Positions 1 through 6,677 of a stretch of DNA of 34,664 nucleotides are shown here, one piece after another. The stretch is from positions 1-34,664 of the forward strand of contig CAZDZG010000008.1 of the NCBI GenBank assembly GCA_964509845.1, given 5' to 3'. Under the pieces are notes generated by a model, which did not search any database, was not told the DNA's origin, and saw nothing but the letters and a program-made list of their open reading frames with translations. Positions within the stretch are counted from its first letter, which is position 1. Each line of letters starts with the position of its first letter. Made by a program: the position numbers and the translations under genes. Origin of the DNA: WYZ-LMO6 sp964509845. GTDB taxonomy: Archaea; Hadarchaeota; Hadarchaeia; Hadarchaeales; WYZ-LMO6.

Positions 1-562
1 TGCAGCCCAGGGCCCTGGCCATCCGGAGGGCATCCCCCACGGAGGCCGTGGGGGAGGGTGCTCCCGCGGGGAGGAAGGCCACATCCGCCCTGTGTCTCTC
101 CACCTCGGGGGTGAAGGAGGAATCGGAACCGTGGAAGATCGAGAGGCCCCCCGACTCCACCAGGAACATCAGGGGCTCCTGGGCCGGGTGCCTGGCCCTT
201 ATTCCCGTCACCTTCGCCCCCTCCACCTCCACGGTCTCTCCGGCCCCGACCACCACCAGCCTTCCCACCTTCCTCAGGAGGGGGGCGCTTCCCCGGTTGC
301 ACACCACCGTGGCACCCGAGACCCTCTGGAGCTCCACCAGCCTGGAAGGCTCCAGGTGATCGAAGTGCTCGTGGGTGATCAGGAGGAGGTTGGGCTTCCA
401 GGAGGAGAGGTCCTTAGGCCCCACCGCCTCCGCGGGATCGAAGAGGAGGCGGTGATCCCCGGTGCTCACGGCCAGGGCCGAGAACTCAAAGAACACGAAG
501 CCCAGCTCCCCCCGGGAGAGCCGGAGCCTGGCCAGTCCCTCCAGTCCCTCCCCCACCTTCAT
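1..562 (-). CDS. MBL-fold metal-dependent hydrolase, 3' part cut by window edge
   Basis: Reading the minus strand from the ATG at 562 gives 187 codons without a stop up to the window edge, so the C-terminus is missing. The metal-binding signature THEHFDHLEPSR (residues about 60-71, HxHxDH) is that of the metallo-beta-lactamase superfamily. A later ARHP and a SIFHGSDSSF segment, where a further His and Asp would bind metal, fit the UPF0173-like MBL hydrolases found in many archaea. The substrate is unknown. The gene diverges from fumarate hydratase, and a TATA-like stretch (CTATTTATCC on the minus strand, 583-592) lies about 26 bases before the ATG, suggesting a leaderless transcript. The family call is firm; the function is not. 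Confidence 0.85.
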   Translation of the reverse strand, partial: MKVGEGLEGLARLRLSRGELGFVFFEFSALAVSTGDHRLLFDPAEAVGPKDLSSWKPNLLLITHEHFDHLEPSRLVELQRVSGATVVCNRGSAPLLRKVGRLVVVGAGETVEVEGAKVTGIRARHPAQEPLMFLVESGGLSIFHGSDSSFTPEVERHRADVAFLPAGAPSPTASVGDALRMARALGC

Positions 563-565
563 CCT

Positions 566-598
566 CCTCCCTTATACCCGCAGGATAAATAGGGAGGG
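566..598. promoter_or_regulatory. Divergent promoter, MBL hydrolase / fumarate hydratase
   Basis: Only 37 bases separate the two divergent start codons. CCTTATACCC (569-578) is about 26 bases before the plus-strand ATG at 600, and the minus-strand CTATTTATCC (583-592) is about 26 bases before the minus-strand ATG at 562. The two core promoters are therefore crossed, each lying next to the other gene's start. This is inferred from spacing and base content only. Confidence 0.5.
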
Positions 599-599
599 G

Positions 600-1463
600 A
601 TGGGGGAAGTCACGCAGGGGGAGGTGGAGGAGGCCTGCCTGGAGCTCCTGAGGAGGGCGAGCACCCGCCTCCCCCAGGATGTGAAGGCTGCCCTGAGGAG
701 GGCCCTGCGCTCGGAGAGGGATCCCATCGCCAGGATCAACCTCAGGGCGGTGCTGGAGAACGTGGAGGTGGCGGAGAGGGAGGGTCTGCCCCTCTGCCAA
801 GACACGGGGCTTCCCATCTTCTACTTCAGGCTTAGACCCCTCCCGGGGCTGGACCCGGCGGCGGCCGCGGCCAGGGCCGTGAGGAGGGCCACCAGGGAGG
901 GAATCCTGCGCCCGAACACCGTTCACCCCCTCTCCAGGAGGAATCCCGGGGACAACCTGGGAAGGGGCATGCCCCTGGTCAGGTTCCTCCCCCCCGACGG
1001 CGAGGAGATGGAGATCACGGTGATGCTGAAGGGGGCGGGGGCGGAGAACGTGAGCAGGACCTCCGTGCTCAGCCCCGGGGAGGGGGAGAAAGGCCTGAGG
1101 GAGTTCGTGGTTAGGACGGTGTTGGAGGCGGGAGGAAAGCCCTGCCCTCCCGTCGTGGTGGGGGTGGGGGTGGGCGGAACGGTGGAGACCTCCATGGAGC
1201 TGGCCAAGCTGGCCCTCCTGCGACCCCTGCCCAAGAGGCACCCCGAGGCCCCCTTCAGGAGGCTGGAGGGTGAGCTGGAGAGGGAGATCAACCGGAGGGG
1301 ATGCGGGCCCATGGGACTGGGAGGCAGGACCACCTGCCTGGGGGTCAAGGTGGAGTACGCCCACACCCACACCGCCAGCCTCCCTGTCTCCGTGAACCTG
1401 CAGTGCTGGGCCGCCAGGAGGGCCTCCGTGAGGGTGAAGGGGGGCCGGTGGGAATGGAAGTGA
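600..1463 (+). CDS. fumA: Fumarate hydratase class I, alpha subunit
   Basis: A 287-residue protein that, with the next gene, forms the oxygen-sensitive [4Fe-4S] fumarase (fumarate to malate) of the archaeal two-subunit type. Visible motifs are PLCQDTG (Cys66, a probable cluster ligand), HPLSRRNPGDNLGRGMP, GAGAENVSRTSVL, VGVGVGGTVETSMELAK and GGRTTCLGVKVEYAHTHTASLP near the C-terminus, with further conserved cysteines. The ATG at 600 is preferred because it follows GGGAGGGG and a TATA-like element at about 26 bases; the reading frame stays open upstream to 462, but that part is antisense to the MBL gene. Tartrate dehydratase alpha is the main alternative, and fumarase is far commoner in this two-gene context. 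Confidence 0.9.
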   Translation: MGEVTQGEVEEACLELLRRASTRLPQDVKAALRRALRSERDPIARINLRAVLENVEVAEREGLPLCQDTGLPIFYFRLRPLPGLDPAAAAARAVRRATREGILRPNTVHPLSRRNPGDNLGRGMPLVRFLPPDGEEMEITVMLKGAGAENVSRTSVLSPGEGEKGLREFVVRTVLEAGGKPCPPVVVGVGVGGTVETSMELAKLALLRPLPKRHPEAPFRRLEGELEREINRRGCGPMGLGGRTTCLGVKVEYAHTHTASLPVSVNLQCWAARRASVRVKGGRWEWK

Positions 1464-2020
1464 GGCTCTCCTCCCCGCTGGGGAAGGAAACGAGCATGCT
1501 GAGGGTGGGGGACCTGGTCTTCCTGACGGGGGAGGTGGTGACGGCCAGGGACCTGGCCCACTCCAGGATGCTGGAGTTCCTCTCCAGGGGGAGGAAGCTC
1601 CCCGTGGAGCTAAAGGGAGGGGTCCTCTACCACTGCGGGCCGCTGGTGAGGAGGGAGGGCAGAGGGTGGAGGGTCCTTTCAGCCGGTCCCACCACCAGCC
1701 TCAGGATGGATCCCCTTCTCCCCTCCCTGCTCCCCAGGCTTGGGGTCAGGGCGGTGGTGGGGAAAGGAGGGGTGGGGGAGAGGACCAAGAAGGTGATGAG
1801 GAGGATGGGATGCGTGTACCTGGCCTTCCCCGGGGGCTGCGGGGCCCTGGCGGCCAGGGCGGTGGAGGAGGTGAAGGAGGTACACTGGCTGGACCTGGGC
1901 CCGCCGGAGGCCATGTGGGTGCTGGGGGTGAGGGGCTTCGGCCCCCTGGTGGTGGCGGTGGACTCCCGCGGGGGGGACCTCTATGAAAGGGCGAGGAGGG
2001 CCGAGGGGATACGTGGGTGA
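1454..2020 (+). CDS. fumB: Fumarate hydratase class I, beta subunit
   Basis: A 188-residue partner of the preceding alpha subunit, corresponding to the C-terminal half of the single-chain class I fumarases. It carries typical beta-subunit segments: LRVGDLVFLTGEVVTARDLAH, LYHCGPLV, GPTTSLRMDPL, VVGKGGVGERT, and the GGCGALAA and WVLGVRGFGPLVVAVDS regions. The ATG at 1454 overlaps the alpha-subunit stop by 10 bases, which implies translational coupling and stoichiometric production. The operon continues into queE. The L(S)-tartrate dehydratase beta subunit is homologous and cannot be excluded from sequence alone. Confidence 0.9.
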   Translation: MEVRLSSPLGKETSMLRVGDLVFLTGEVVTARDLAHSRMLEFLSRGRKLPVELKGGVLYHCGPLVRREGRGWRVLSAGPTTSLRMDPLLPSLLPRLGVRAVVGKGGVGERTKKVMRRMGCVYLAFPGGCGALAARAVEEVKEVHWLDLGPPEAMWVLGVRGFGPLVVAVDSRGGDLYERARRAEGIRG

Positions 2021-2747
2021 GATCTTCAGCTCCGTTCAGGGGGAAGGGCCGCTGGTGGGAAGGAGGCAGATCTTCATCCGCTTCGCCGGGTGCTCCCTCC
2101 GCTGTTCCTACTGCGACACGCGAAGGTACTGGAACCCCAGGCCGCCCGAGTGCAGGGTGGAGGTCTCCCCAGGCACAGGGCGCTTCAGGAGGGTCAGGAA
2201 TCCGCTTCCGGCGGGGGAGGTGGTGGCCAGGGCCCTGGACCTCCTCACCCCCGACCTCCACTCCGTCTCCCTGACGGGAGGGGAGCCGCTGGAGGCGGGG
2301 GACTTCCTGGTGGAGGTGGCCTCTGCGCTGAGGAACAGCGGGATCGGGCTTTACCTGGAGACGAACGGCTCCCGGCCCTCCACCCTGCGGAGGGTCCTCC
2401 CCCACCTCCGGTACCTCTCCCTATGCCTGAAGCTCCGGGGTCAGGTTCCGGGTGAGTGGGAGGGGCTGTTCGAGAGGGAGATGGAGTGCGCCAGGATGGC
2501 CTGCCGGGCCGGGGTAGAGGCCTTCCTGAAGGTGGTGATCAGGGGGAGGGTGGACCTGGGGGACTTCGGGGAGATCTGCGACCGCCTGGCGGGGCTCGGC
2601 CTTCCCTTGGTCCTCCAGCCCGCCACCGCGGGGGGAAGGGTGGTCCCCCTGCGCGAGCTCCTCCCCTTCTCCAGGATGGCGGCCGAGAGGGGGGTCAGGG
2701 AGATAGCCCTAATACCTCAGGTGCACAGGCTCTGGGGGATAAGGTGA
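1983..2747 (+). CDS. queE: 7-carboxy-7-deazaguanine synthase (radical SAM)
   Basis: QueE converts 6-carboxy-tetrahydropterin to 7-carboxy-7-deazaguanine, the ring contraction step on the way to preQ0 and archaeosine in tRNA. The QueE form of the radical SAM cluster motif, CSLRCSYC (Cys37, Cys41, Cys44), is present, preceded by the characteristic EIFSSVQGEGPLVGRRQIFIRFAG, and followed by SLTGGEPL for SAM binding and LETNGS. The ATG at 1983 overlaps fumB by 38 bases; a GTG at 2013, with GAGGGGAT just upstream and only 8 bases of overlap, is an equally good start and begins right before the conserved GEIFSSVQGEG. The gene ends in a GTGA overlap with queD. Confidence 0.93.
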   Translation: MKGRGGPRGYVGEIFSSVQGEGPLVGRRQIFIRFAGCSLRCSYCDTRRYWNPRPPECRVEVSPGTGRFRRVRNPLPAGEVVARALDLLTPDLHSVSLTGGEPLEAGDFLVEVASALRNSGIGLYLETNGSRPSTLRRVLPHLRYLSLCLKLRGQVPGEWEGLFEREMECARMACRAGVEAFLKVVIRGRVDLGDFGEICDRLAGLGLPLVLQPATAGGRVVPLRELLPFSRMAAERGVREIALIPQVHRLWGIR

Positions 2748-3205
2748 GGATAGAGCTGGAGGCCGGACACTTCTCGGCGGTTCACTTCATCGCGGAGCAC
2801 GAGAGGTGCGAGCACCTGCACGGTCACAACTGGAGGGTGAGGGTGGAGGTGGAGGGGGAGCCGGACCGGAGGGGGATGGTGGTGGACTTCCTGGAGCTTA
2901 GGGCCAGGGTGGATGAGATTCTGAGGAGGTACGACCACCGGGTGCTCCTCCCCACCCTCAACCCGCTGGTGGAGCTGGAGGAGGAGGGGACCGGGGTGAG
3001 GGTGAGGGCCGGCCACAGAACCTTCCTCTTCCCCGCCGAGGACGTGGTGAGGCTTCCGGTGGTGAACGTGACGGTGGAGGAGCTGGCCAGGCTGATCGGG
3101 GAGGAGCTGGCAGAGGGGCTCAGGGCCCCCAACCTGCGGAGGCTGGTGGTCCGCGTCTCGGAGGCCCCCGGGCAGGAGGCCGTGTTCGAGCACACCCTGC
3201 GGTAG
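2744..3205 (+). CDS. queD: 6-carboxy-5,6,7,8-tetrahydropterin synthase
   Basis: A 153-residue member of the PTPS/QueD fold that makes the substrate of QueE from dihydroneopterin triphosphate. The zinc-binding histidines are in FSAVHF and HLHGHNW, and the catalytic cysteine lies just before the HGH pair in RCEHLHGH, the QueD arrangement rather than that of eukaryotic PTPS. The closing VSEAPGQEAVFE supplies the conserved pterin-binding Glu. It starts with GTG inside the queE stop (GTGA), so the two are coupled. Pairing with queE makes preQ0/archaeosine synthesis the likely role; a tetrahydropterin side pathway is a weaker alternative. Confidence 0.92.
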   Translation: MRIELEAGHFSAVHFIAEHERCEHLHGHNWRVRVEVEGEPDRRGMVVDFLELRARVDEILRRYDHRVLLPTLNPLVELEEEGTGVRVRAGHRTFLFPAEDVVRLPVVNVTVEELARLIGEELAEGLRAPNLRRLVVRVSEAPGQEAVFEHTLR

Positions 3206-3211
3206 GCTGCG

Positions 3212-3961
3212 GTGCCCGCCGAACTCCTCCTCCTGCCCGCCGGCCTGCTCATCTCCCTGCTGTGCTCGAGCGTGGGGCTGGGAGGGGGGATCTTCATGGT
3301 CCCCCTCCTCCTCTGGCTCGGCCTCTCTCCCCACACCGCCGTGGGAACCAGCCTCTTCGCCATCACGGTGGTGGCCTGCTCCTCCACCCTGGCCTATGCC
3401 CTACAGCGCAGGATAGACTACCGGACGGGCCTCCTGCTGGACTCCCTGGACGTCCCAGGGGCGGTGGCGGGGGCCTACCTGACCACCATGCTGGCGGGGG
3501 GAACCCTCTCCCGCCTCTTCGGGGTGGTGCTCCTGGGGGTGGGTTGCCACCTCTGGCTCAGGAGGGAAACGGGGGAGGAGGTTCCCCCCTCCTTCACCCT
3601 CCGTCCGGTGCTGGTGACCGCGGCGGGGAGCTTCGCCAGCGGGTTCGTCTCCGGGATGTTCGGGATAGGGGGAGGAATAGTGGATGAGGCCGTCATGCTC
3701 CTGGGGCTGGGCATGTCCCTCAAGCTCTCGGCCGGAACCGCCATGTTCGGCATGTCCCTCACCACCCTTCCGGCCTTCCTCTCCCACCTCCTCCTCGGCC
3801 ACTTCTCCCCCTCCCACGCCCTCCCCCTGGCGGCGGGATGCGCGCTGGGTGGGCCCCTCGGGGCCATTACCTCCAGGGGGCTTAGCACTAGGACGCTGCA
3901 GAGGGTGCTGGCGGCGGTGATCCTCTTGGTGGGAATCAGGCTGGTCCTCCGGGCGGGATAA
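3212..3961 (+). CDS. TauE/SafE (TSUP) family membrane exporter
   Basis: A 249-residue, very hydrophobic protein of about eight membrane segments. The two family repeats are clear: GLGGGIFMVPLLLWLGLSP with AVGTSLFAIT at the N-terminus, and GMFGIGGGIVDEAVMLLGLG with LSAGTAMFGMSLTTLPAF in the second half. TSUP proteins move sulfite, sulfonates or other organic anions across the membrane; the substrate here is unknown. It starts with GTG six bases after queD and is probably the last gene of the fum-que operon. Nothing links it directly to deazaguanine synthesis, so co-transcription may be incidental. Confidence 0.88.
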   Translation: MPAELLLLPAGLLISLLCSSVGLGGGIFMVPLLLWLGLSPHTAVGTSLFAITVVACSSTLAYALQRRIDYRTGLLLDSLDVPGAVAGAYLTTMLAGGTLSRLFGVVLLGVGCHLWLRRETGEEVPPSFTLRPVLVTAAGSFASGFVSGMFGIGGGIVDEAVMLLGLGMSLKLSAGTAMFGMSLTTLPAFLSHLLLGHFSPSHALPLAAGCALGGPLGAITSRGLSTRTLQRVLAAVILLVGIRLVLRAG

Positions 3962-3971
3962 GGATAAATCC
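3962..3971 (+). promoter_or_regulatory. TATA-like element of tRNA-Pro
   Basis: GGATAAATCC is centred about 25 bases before the first tRNA base, the normal archaeal TATA distance. Inferred from spacing. Confidence 0.5.
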
Positions 3972-3990
3972 GCCCCGAGAGACCACCGTT

Positions 3991-4065
3991 GGGGTCGTGG
4001 GGTAGCCTGGTCCATCCTCCTGGCTTTGGGAGCCAGGGACCTGGGTTCAAATCCCGGCGACCCCA
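3991..4065 (+). tRNA. tRNA-Pro (anticodon UGG)
   Basis: The acceptor strands GGGGTCG (3991-3997) and CGACCCC (4058-4064) pair fully, with discriminator A at 4065 and no encoded CCA. The anticodon stem CTGGC/GCCAG encloses the seven-base loop TTTGGGA, giving anticodon TGG. The T arm CTGGG-TTCAAAT-CCCGG is canonical. The D arm contains GTAGCCTGG typical of archaeal tRNA-Pro. There is no intron. Confidence 0.96.
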
Positions 4066-4139
4066 TCATTCCGGCCCGAGAAGGTCCGGCCTACACGATC
4101 GCGGCAGCCTTGGTCGCGGTGCAACGGTCCCCGAACCCC

Positions 4140-4673
4140 TCAGGCGACGGTGAGACCGAAGGGCTTCACCCAAAAATCGCAGTCCTTCTCTCCGTTGGAG
4201 AAGCACCTCACCTCTTCCACCACGTATTCCTTCCCCGTCACGAGGTTGGTGGCCCCGGCGATGAAGCCAGCGGTGTAGTAGCACACCTTCTTTCCTATCA
4301 CCCCCCTCCGCCTGGCGAAGATGGTCCCCCCCTTGTACCTCAGGATGTTCTTTCCACCCTCCTTGAGGAATTCCACCGCCTGTGCCATGCCGCTTCGGGT
4401 GAAGAAGGCATCCGTGTAAAGGGTTTTCTCCTTTACGCTCTTGGGTGCCAGCTTCAGGTTGTTGCTCAGCCACCGGTAGACCTGCATCCCGGATTTAACC
4501 CCCGCATCGTAAAGGATCATGGCGGCCGAGCCTCCCCCGAGCCCAAAGGAAACTGCCTCCTCCAGGCTCTTCCCCACCTCCTCCACGCAGCTCCACCAAA
4601 CCTCGAAAACCTCCTTCCAGCGCTTGGCCAGGAATCTGTCTATCTCCCGCTGGATGGCCGCATAGCTCTTCAT
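4140..4673 (-). CDS. V4R (4-vinyl reductase) domain protein
   Basis: A 177-residue soluble protein. The C-terminal half shows the V4R pattern: GFIAGATNLVTGKEYVVEE followed by VRCFSNGEKDCDFWV with its paired cysteines. V4R domains are small-molecule or metal-binding sensor domains related to bacteriochlorophyll reductase BchJ and XylR-type regulators; no DNA-binding or output domain is attached here. ATG at 4673 is chosen over a TTG one codon upstream. The gene is noticeably less GC-rich than its neighbours (32 of 60 bases in 4381-4440) and lies alone between tRNA-Pro and a structured gap. TTTATCC (4691-4697) reversed could be its TATA element. The domain call is good; the ligand is unknown. 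Confidence 0.8.
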   Translation of the reverse strand: MKSYAAIQREIDRFLAKRWKEVFEVWWSCVEEVGKSLEEAVSFGLGGGSAAMILYDAGVKSGMQVYRWLSNNLKLAPKSVKEKTLYTDAFFTRSGMAQAVEFLKEGGKNILRYKGGTIFARRRGVIGKKVCYYTAGFIAGATNLVTGKEYVVEEVRCFSNGEKDCDFWVKPFGLTVA

Positions 4674-4699
4674 CAATAATTAATTACTCCTTTATCCAT

Positions 4700-4945
4700 A
4701 TCTAGTTTACTCCAGAAGGGCCACGAAGCCGGCCCTGCCGCTCCTCCGAGGAAGCCCCCCTTCGACCCCGCGACCCGCTAAGACCGGAAAACTGGGGGAC
4801 TGGCCATCTGAAGATTCCCAACCCCCAATCCCGTTGTCCCCAGGGAGCCTGGAGGCGAAGGGCCAACAAGAACTCTGGCCCGAGGCCCAGAGGGGTAGGC
4901 GGGACCGGAACCCCGTCCCCAAGCCTGACCGGTTCCCAAGCCGAA
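4700..4945 (+). ncRNA. Possible structured RNA in a 305-base gene-free gap
   Basis: No convincing protein is encoded between 4674 and 4978. The stretch is GC-rich and can form several helices on the plus strand: 4792-4800 with 4836-4843 (CTGGGGGAC/GTCCCCAG, one bulge); 4873-4880 with 4884-4892 (CTCTGGCC/GGCCCAGAG, triloop CGA); and 4897-4905 with 4915-4926 (AGGCGGGAC/GTCCC-CAA-GCCT). I could not match it to RNase P, SRP or a known riboswitch. It may be a noncoding RNA, a long leader of the next gene, or decayed sequence. Strand and ends are guesses. Confidence 0.3.
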
Positions 4946-4946
4946 G

Positions 4947-4955
4947 GATTTAAGG
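4947..4955 (+). promoter_or_regulatory. TATA-like element of the phosphodiesterase gene
   Basis: GGATTTAAGG is centred about 28 bases before the ATG at 4979, which predicts a leaderless or nearly leaderless mRNA. Confidence 0.5.
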
Positions 4956-4978
4956 AAAGCCGCTCGAATAAGGCGGGC

Positions 4979-5470
4979 ATGAAGATAGGGGTGATGGCGG
5001 ACACGCACGACAGGCTGGATGCCGTGGAAAGGGCCGTCGACCTCTTCAACTCCCTGGGGGTGGAGCACGTGCTCCACGCCGGTGACCTTATCTCCCCCTT
5101 CGTCGTCCCCAGGCTGGCCAGGCTCAGGGCCAGGCTCACCCTGGTCTGGGGGAACAACGACGGAGACAGGGTGCTCGTCTCCAGGAGGATGGCGGAGCAC
5201 GGGCTGGAGCCGGCTGGGGACTTCGCCTCCCTCACCCTCGGGGGGAGGAGGATAGCCCTTCTCCACGGGACCAGCGAGCAGGTGGTGAGGGCCCTGGCCG
5301 CCTCGGGCGAGTTCGAGGTCGTCGTCCGCGGGCACACCCACCAGGTCTCCATCACCCGCGAGCCCTGTCTCATCCTGAACCCGGGCGAGGTCTGCGGTTA
5401 TCTGACGGGAAGGAGGACGGTGGCCGTGCTCGACCTGGCTTCCCTGGCGGTGGAGGTGCTGGAGCTCTAA
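4979..5470 (+). CDS. YfcE/MJ0936-family metallophosphodiesterase
   Basis: A 163-residue calcineurin-like phosphoesterase. The metal-binding motifs appear in family order: MADTHDR (residues 6-12), HAGDLISPF, WGNNDGD, LLHGTS and GHTHQ, followed by LNPGEVCGY. MJ0936-type enzymes hydrolyse model phosphodiesters and the physiological substrate is not settled. The length is typical. Its TAA overlaps the TAG of the convergent DUF5615-like gene through a shared CTAA. Confidence 0.92.
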   Translation: MKIGVMADTHDRLDAVERAVDLFNSLGVEHVLHAGDLISPFVVPRLARLRARLTLVWGNNDGDRVLVSRRMAEHGLEPAGDFASLTLGGRRIALLHGTSEQVVRALAASGEFEVVVRGHTHQVSITREPCLILNPGEVCGYLTGRRTVAVLDLASLAVEVLEL

Positions 5471-5820
5471 GACCGGGACCTCCGGCGCCCCCTCCTGCCC
5501 CTCCAGCCCCTAGGCTCCAGGGGCCGCGGGGGAGGGATCACCCTTGACTCCGCGGAAGCCATCTCCCTGAGCTTCTCGTCCACGATCCTGGCTATGTCCC
5601 CGAAGCCCACCAGCACGCAGGGAACTCCCCGGAGCCTGGCCAGCTCGTACACCCTCTGCTCCTGCGTGACCAGCACCAGTCCCTTCCTGGCGGCCTGCTC
5701 CACCACCCGCTCGTCCTCCGCCCCCCTGAGTCCCTCCTCCTCCACCGTTCGCACCTCCCACCCCAGGAGCCTCAGGAAGGGTTTGAGGCCGCTGTACATC
5801 TCGTCCAGCAGGATCCTCAT
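5467..5820 (-). CDS. DUF5615 (PIN-like) family protein
   Basis: A 117-residue protein opening with MRILLDEMYSG and followed by LGWEVRTVEEEGLRG, EDERVVEQAARKGLVLVTQE and LARLRGVPCVLVG. This spacing of acidic residues (Asp6, Glu/Asp near 32-36, the VTQE in place of the usual TxD) resembles the Mut7-C/DUF5615 PIN-like fold, often a toxin-like or RNA-processing nuclease. The usual second Asp is replaced by Gln-Glu, so activity is uncertain. The C-terminal 20 residues are Arg-rich (RGWRGRRGRRRSRS), suggesting nucleic acid binding. ATG at 5820 is preferred over an upstream in-frame start because it opens directly with the conserved strand. No antitoxin partner is adjacent. Confidence 0.72.
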   Translation of the reverse strand: MRILLDEMYSGLKPFLRLLGWEVRTVEEEGLRGAEDERVVEQAARKGLVLVTQEQRVYELARLRGVPCVLVGFGDIARIVDEKLREMASAESRVIPPPRPLEPRGWRGRRGRRRSRS

Positions 5821-5839
5821 CCCCCTTCCTCCCCCTCCG

Positions 5840-5887
5840 GAGTAAAAACCCATTCTTGTTGTCCCAATCTGGGATACTTATTAAAAA
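5840..5887. promoter_or_regulatory. Divergent promoters, DUF5615 gene / hydrolase
   Basis: GAGTAAAAACC (5840-5850, read on the minus strand) is about 25 bases before the ATG at 5820, and CTTATTAAAA (5877-5886) is about 28 bases before the ATG at 5910. The spacing fits two separate leaderless promoters. Confidence 0.5.
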
Positions 5888-5909
5888 GGTGGAGGATAAG
5901 TAGGTTGGG

Positions 5910-6677
5910 ATGCCCTATCAACAGGTGAAGGGTCTCAAGATCTTTTACGAAAAACGGGGAGAGGGTTTTCCGGTTTACCTCCTGCACGGGGCCCTCCTCA
6001 CCCACTCCCTCTGGGAGCCTCAGCTGGAGGCCCTGGCATCCCGGTACTCCGCCATTGCCCCCGACCTGCCCGGACACGGCCAGTCCGATTCCCTTTCCTC
6101 CCCCTCCATCGGGGATTACTCCGAGACGGTGGCGGGGCTGATGGAGGCCCTGGGAACGAAGGAGGCGGTGGTGGTGGGTCATTCCATGGGGGGAGCCGTC
6201 GCCCTGCAGCTGGCCCTGGATCATCCGGAGAAGGTGAGGGCCCTGGTCCTGGCCAACACGGGGGCCAAGCTGGGGGTTTCCCCCCTCCTCCTGCGGGTTC
6301 TAAAGGAAGACTTCAGGGGGGCCACGGAGGTGGGGTGGAGGAGCATGCTGGGGGGAAAGGGCAGGAGGAGGGAGCAGGAGCTCAGGAGGCTGGAGGAGGT
6401 GATGAAGGCCACCAGGCCGGAGGTGGGGGTGGCGGACTTCGAGGCCTGCAACGCCTTCGACTGCAGGGGCAGGCTTTCGGAGATAAGGAAGCCCGCCCTC
6501 ATCGTGGGGGGAGCGGACGACACCCTCACTCCCCCCTGGTACCAGGAGTACCTCCACCAGAGGCTGGAGGGCTCCTCCCTGGTGATGCTGAGGGAGGTGG
6601 GCCATCTCTCCATGGTGGAGGATCCATCCTCCTTCAACTCAGCCCTTCTTTCCTTCCTGGAGAGGGTGGTGGGGTGA
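5910..6677 (+). CDS. Alpha/beta hydrolase
   Basis: A 255-residue alpha/beta-hydrolase-fold enzyme. The oxyanion region YLLHGALLTHSLW and the PDLPGHGQSD loop precede the nucleophile elbow GHSMGG (Ser near residue 93). The acid is in GGADDTLTP and the catalytic His in EVGHLSMVEDP, so the triad is complete. The best relatives would be esterases or BioH/MhpC-like hydrolases; the substrate cannot be told. The gene stands alone with its own TATA element, and its last 39 bases overlap the convergent rsmA gene. Confidence 0.9.
   Translation: MPYQQVKGLKIFYEKRGEGFPVYLLHGALLTHSLWEPQLEALASRYSAIAPDLPGHGQSDSLSSPSIGDYSETVAGLMEALGTKEAVVVGHSMGGAVALQLALDHPEKVRALVLANTGAKLGVSPLLLRVLKEDFRGATEVGWRSMLGGKGRRREQELRRLEEVMKATRPEVGVADFEACNAFDCRGRLSEIRKPALIVGGADDTLTPPWYQEYLHQRLEGSSLVMLREVGHLSMVEDPSSFNSALLSFLERVVG

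Noticed and set aside
462..599. N-terminal extension of fumarase alpha subunit
   Set aside because: Those 46 codons are antisense to the MBL gene and have no similarity to the fumarase N-terminus; the ATG at 600 fits promoter and ribosome-site spacing.
4740..4880. RNase P RNA
   Set aside because: GAGGAAGCC and ACAAGAAC resemble conserved regions I and V, but the separation is too short, regions II-IV and the P4 helix cannot be identified, and no P1 closure is visible.
4700..4945. SRP (7S) RNA
   Set aside because: The helix 8 signature around GGAAGG/GGGAGCA is absent and the overall length is too short for archaeal SRP RNA.
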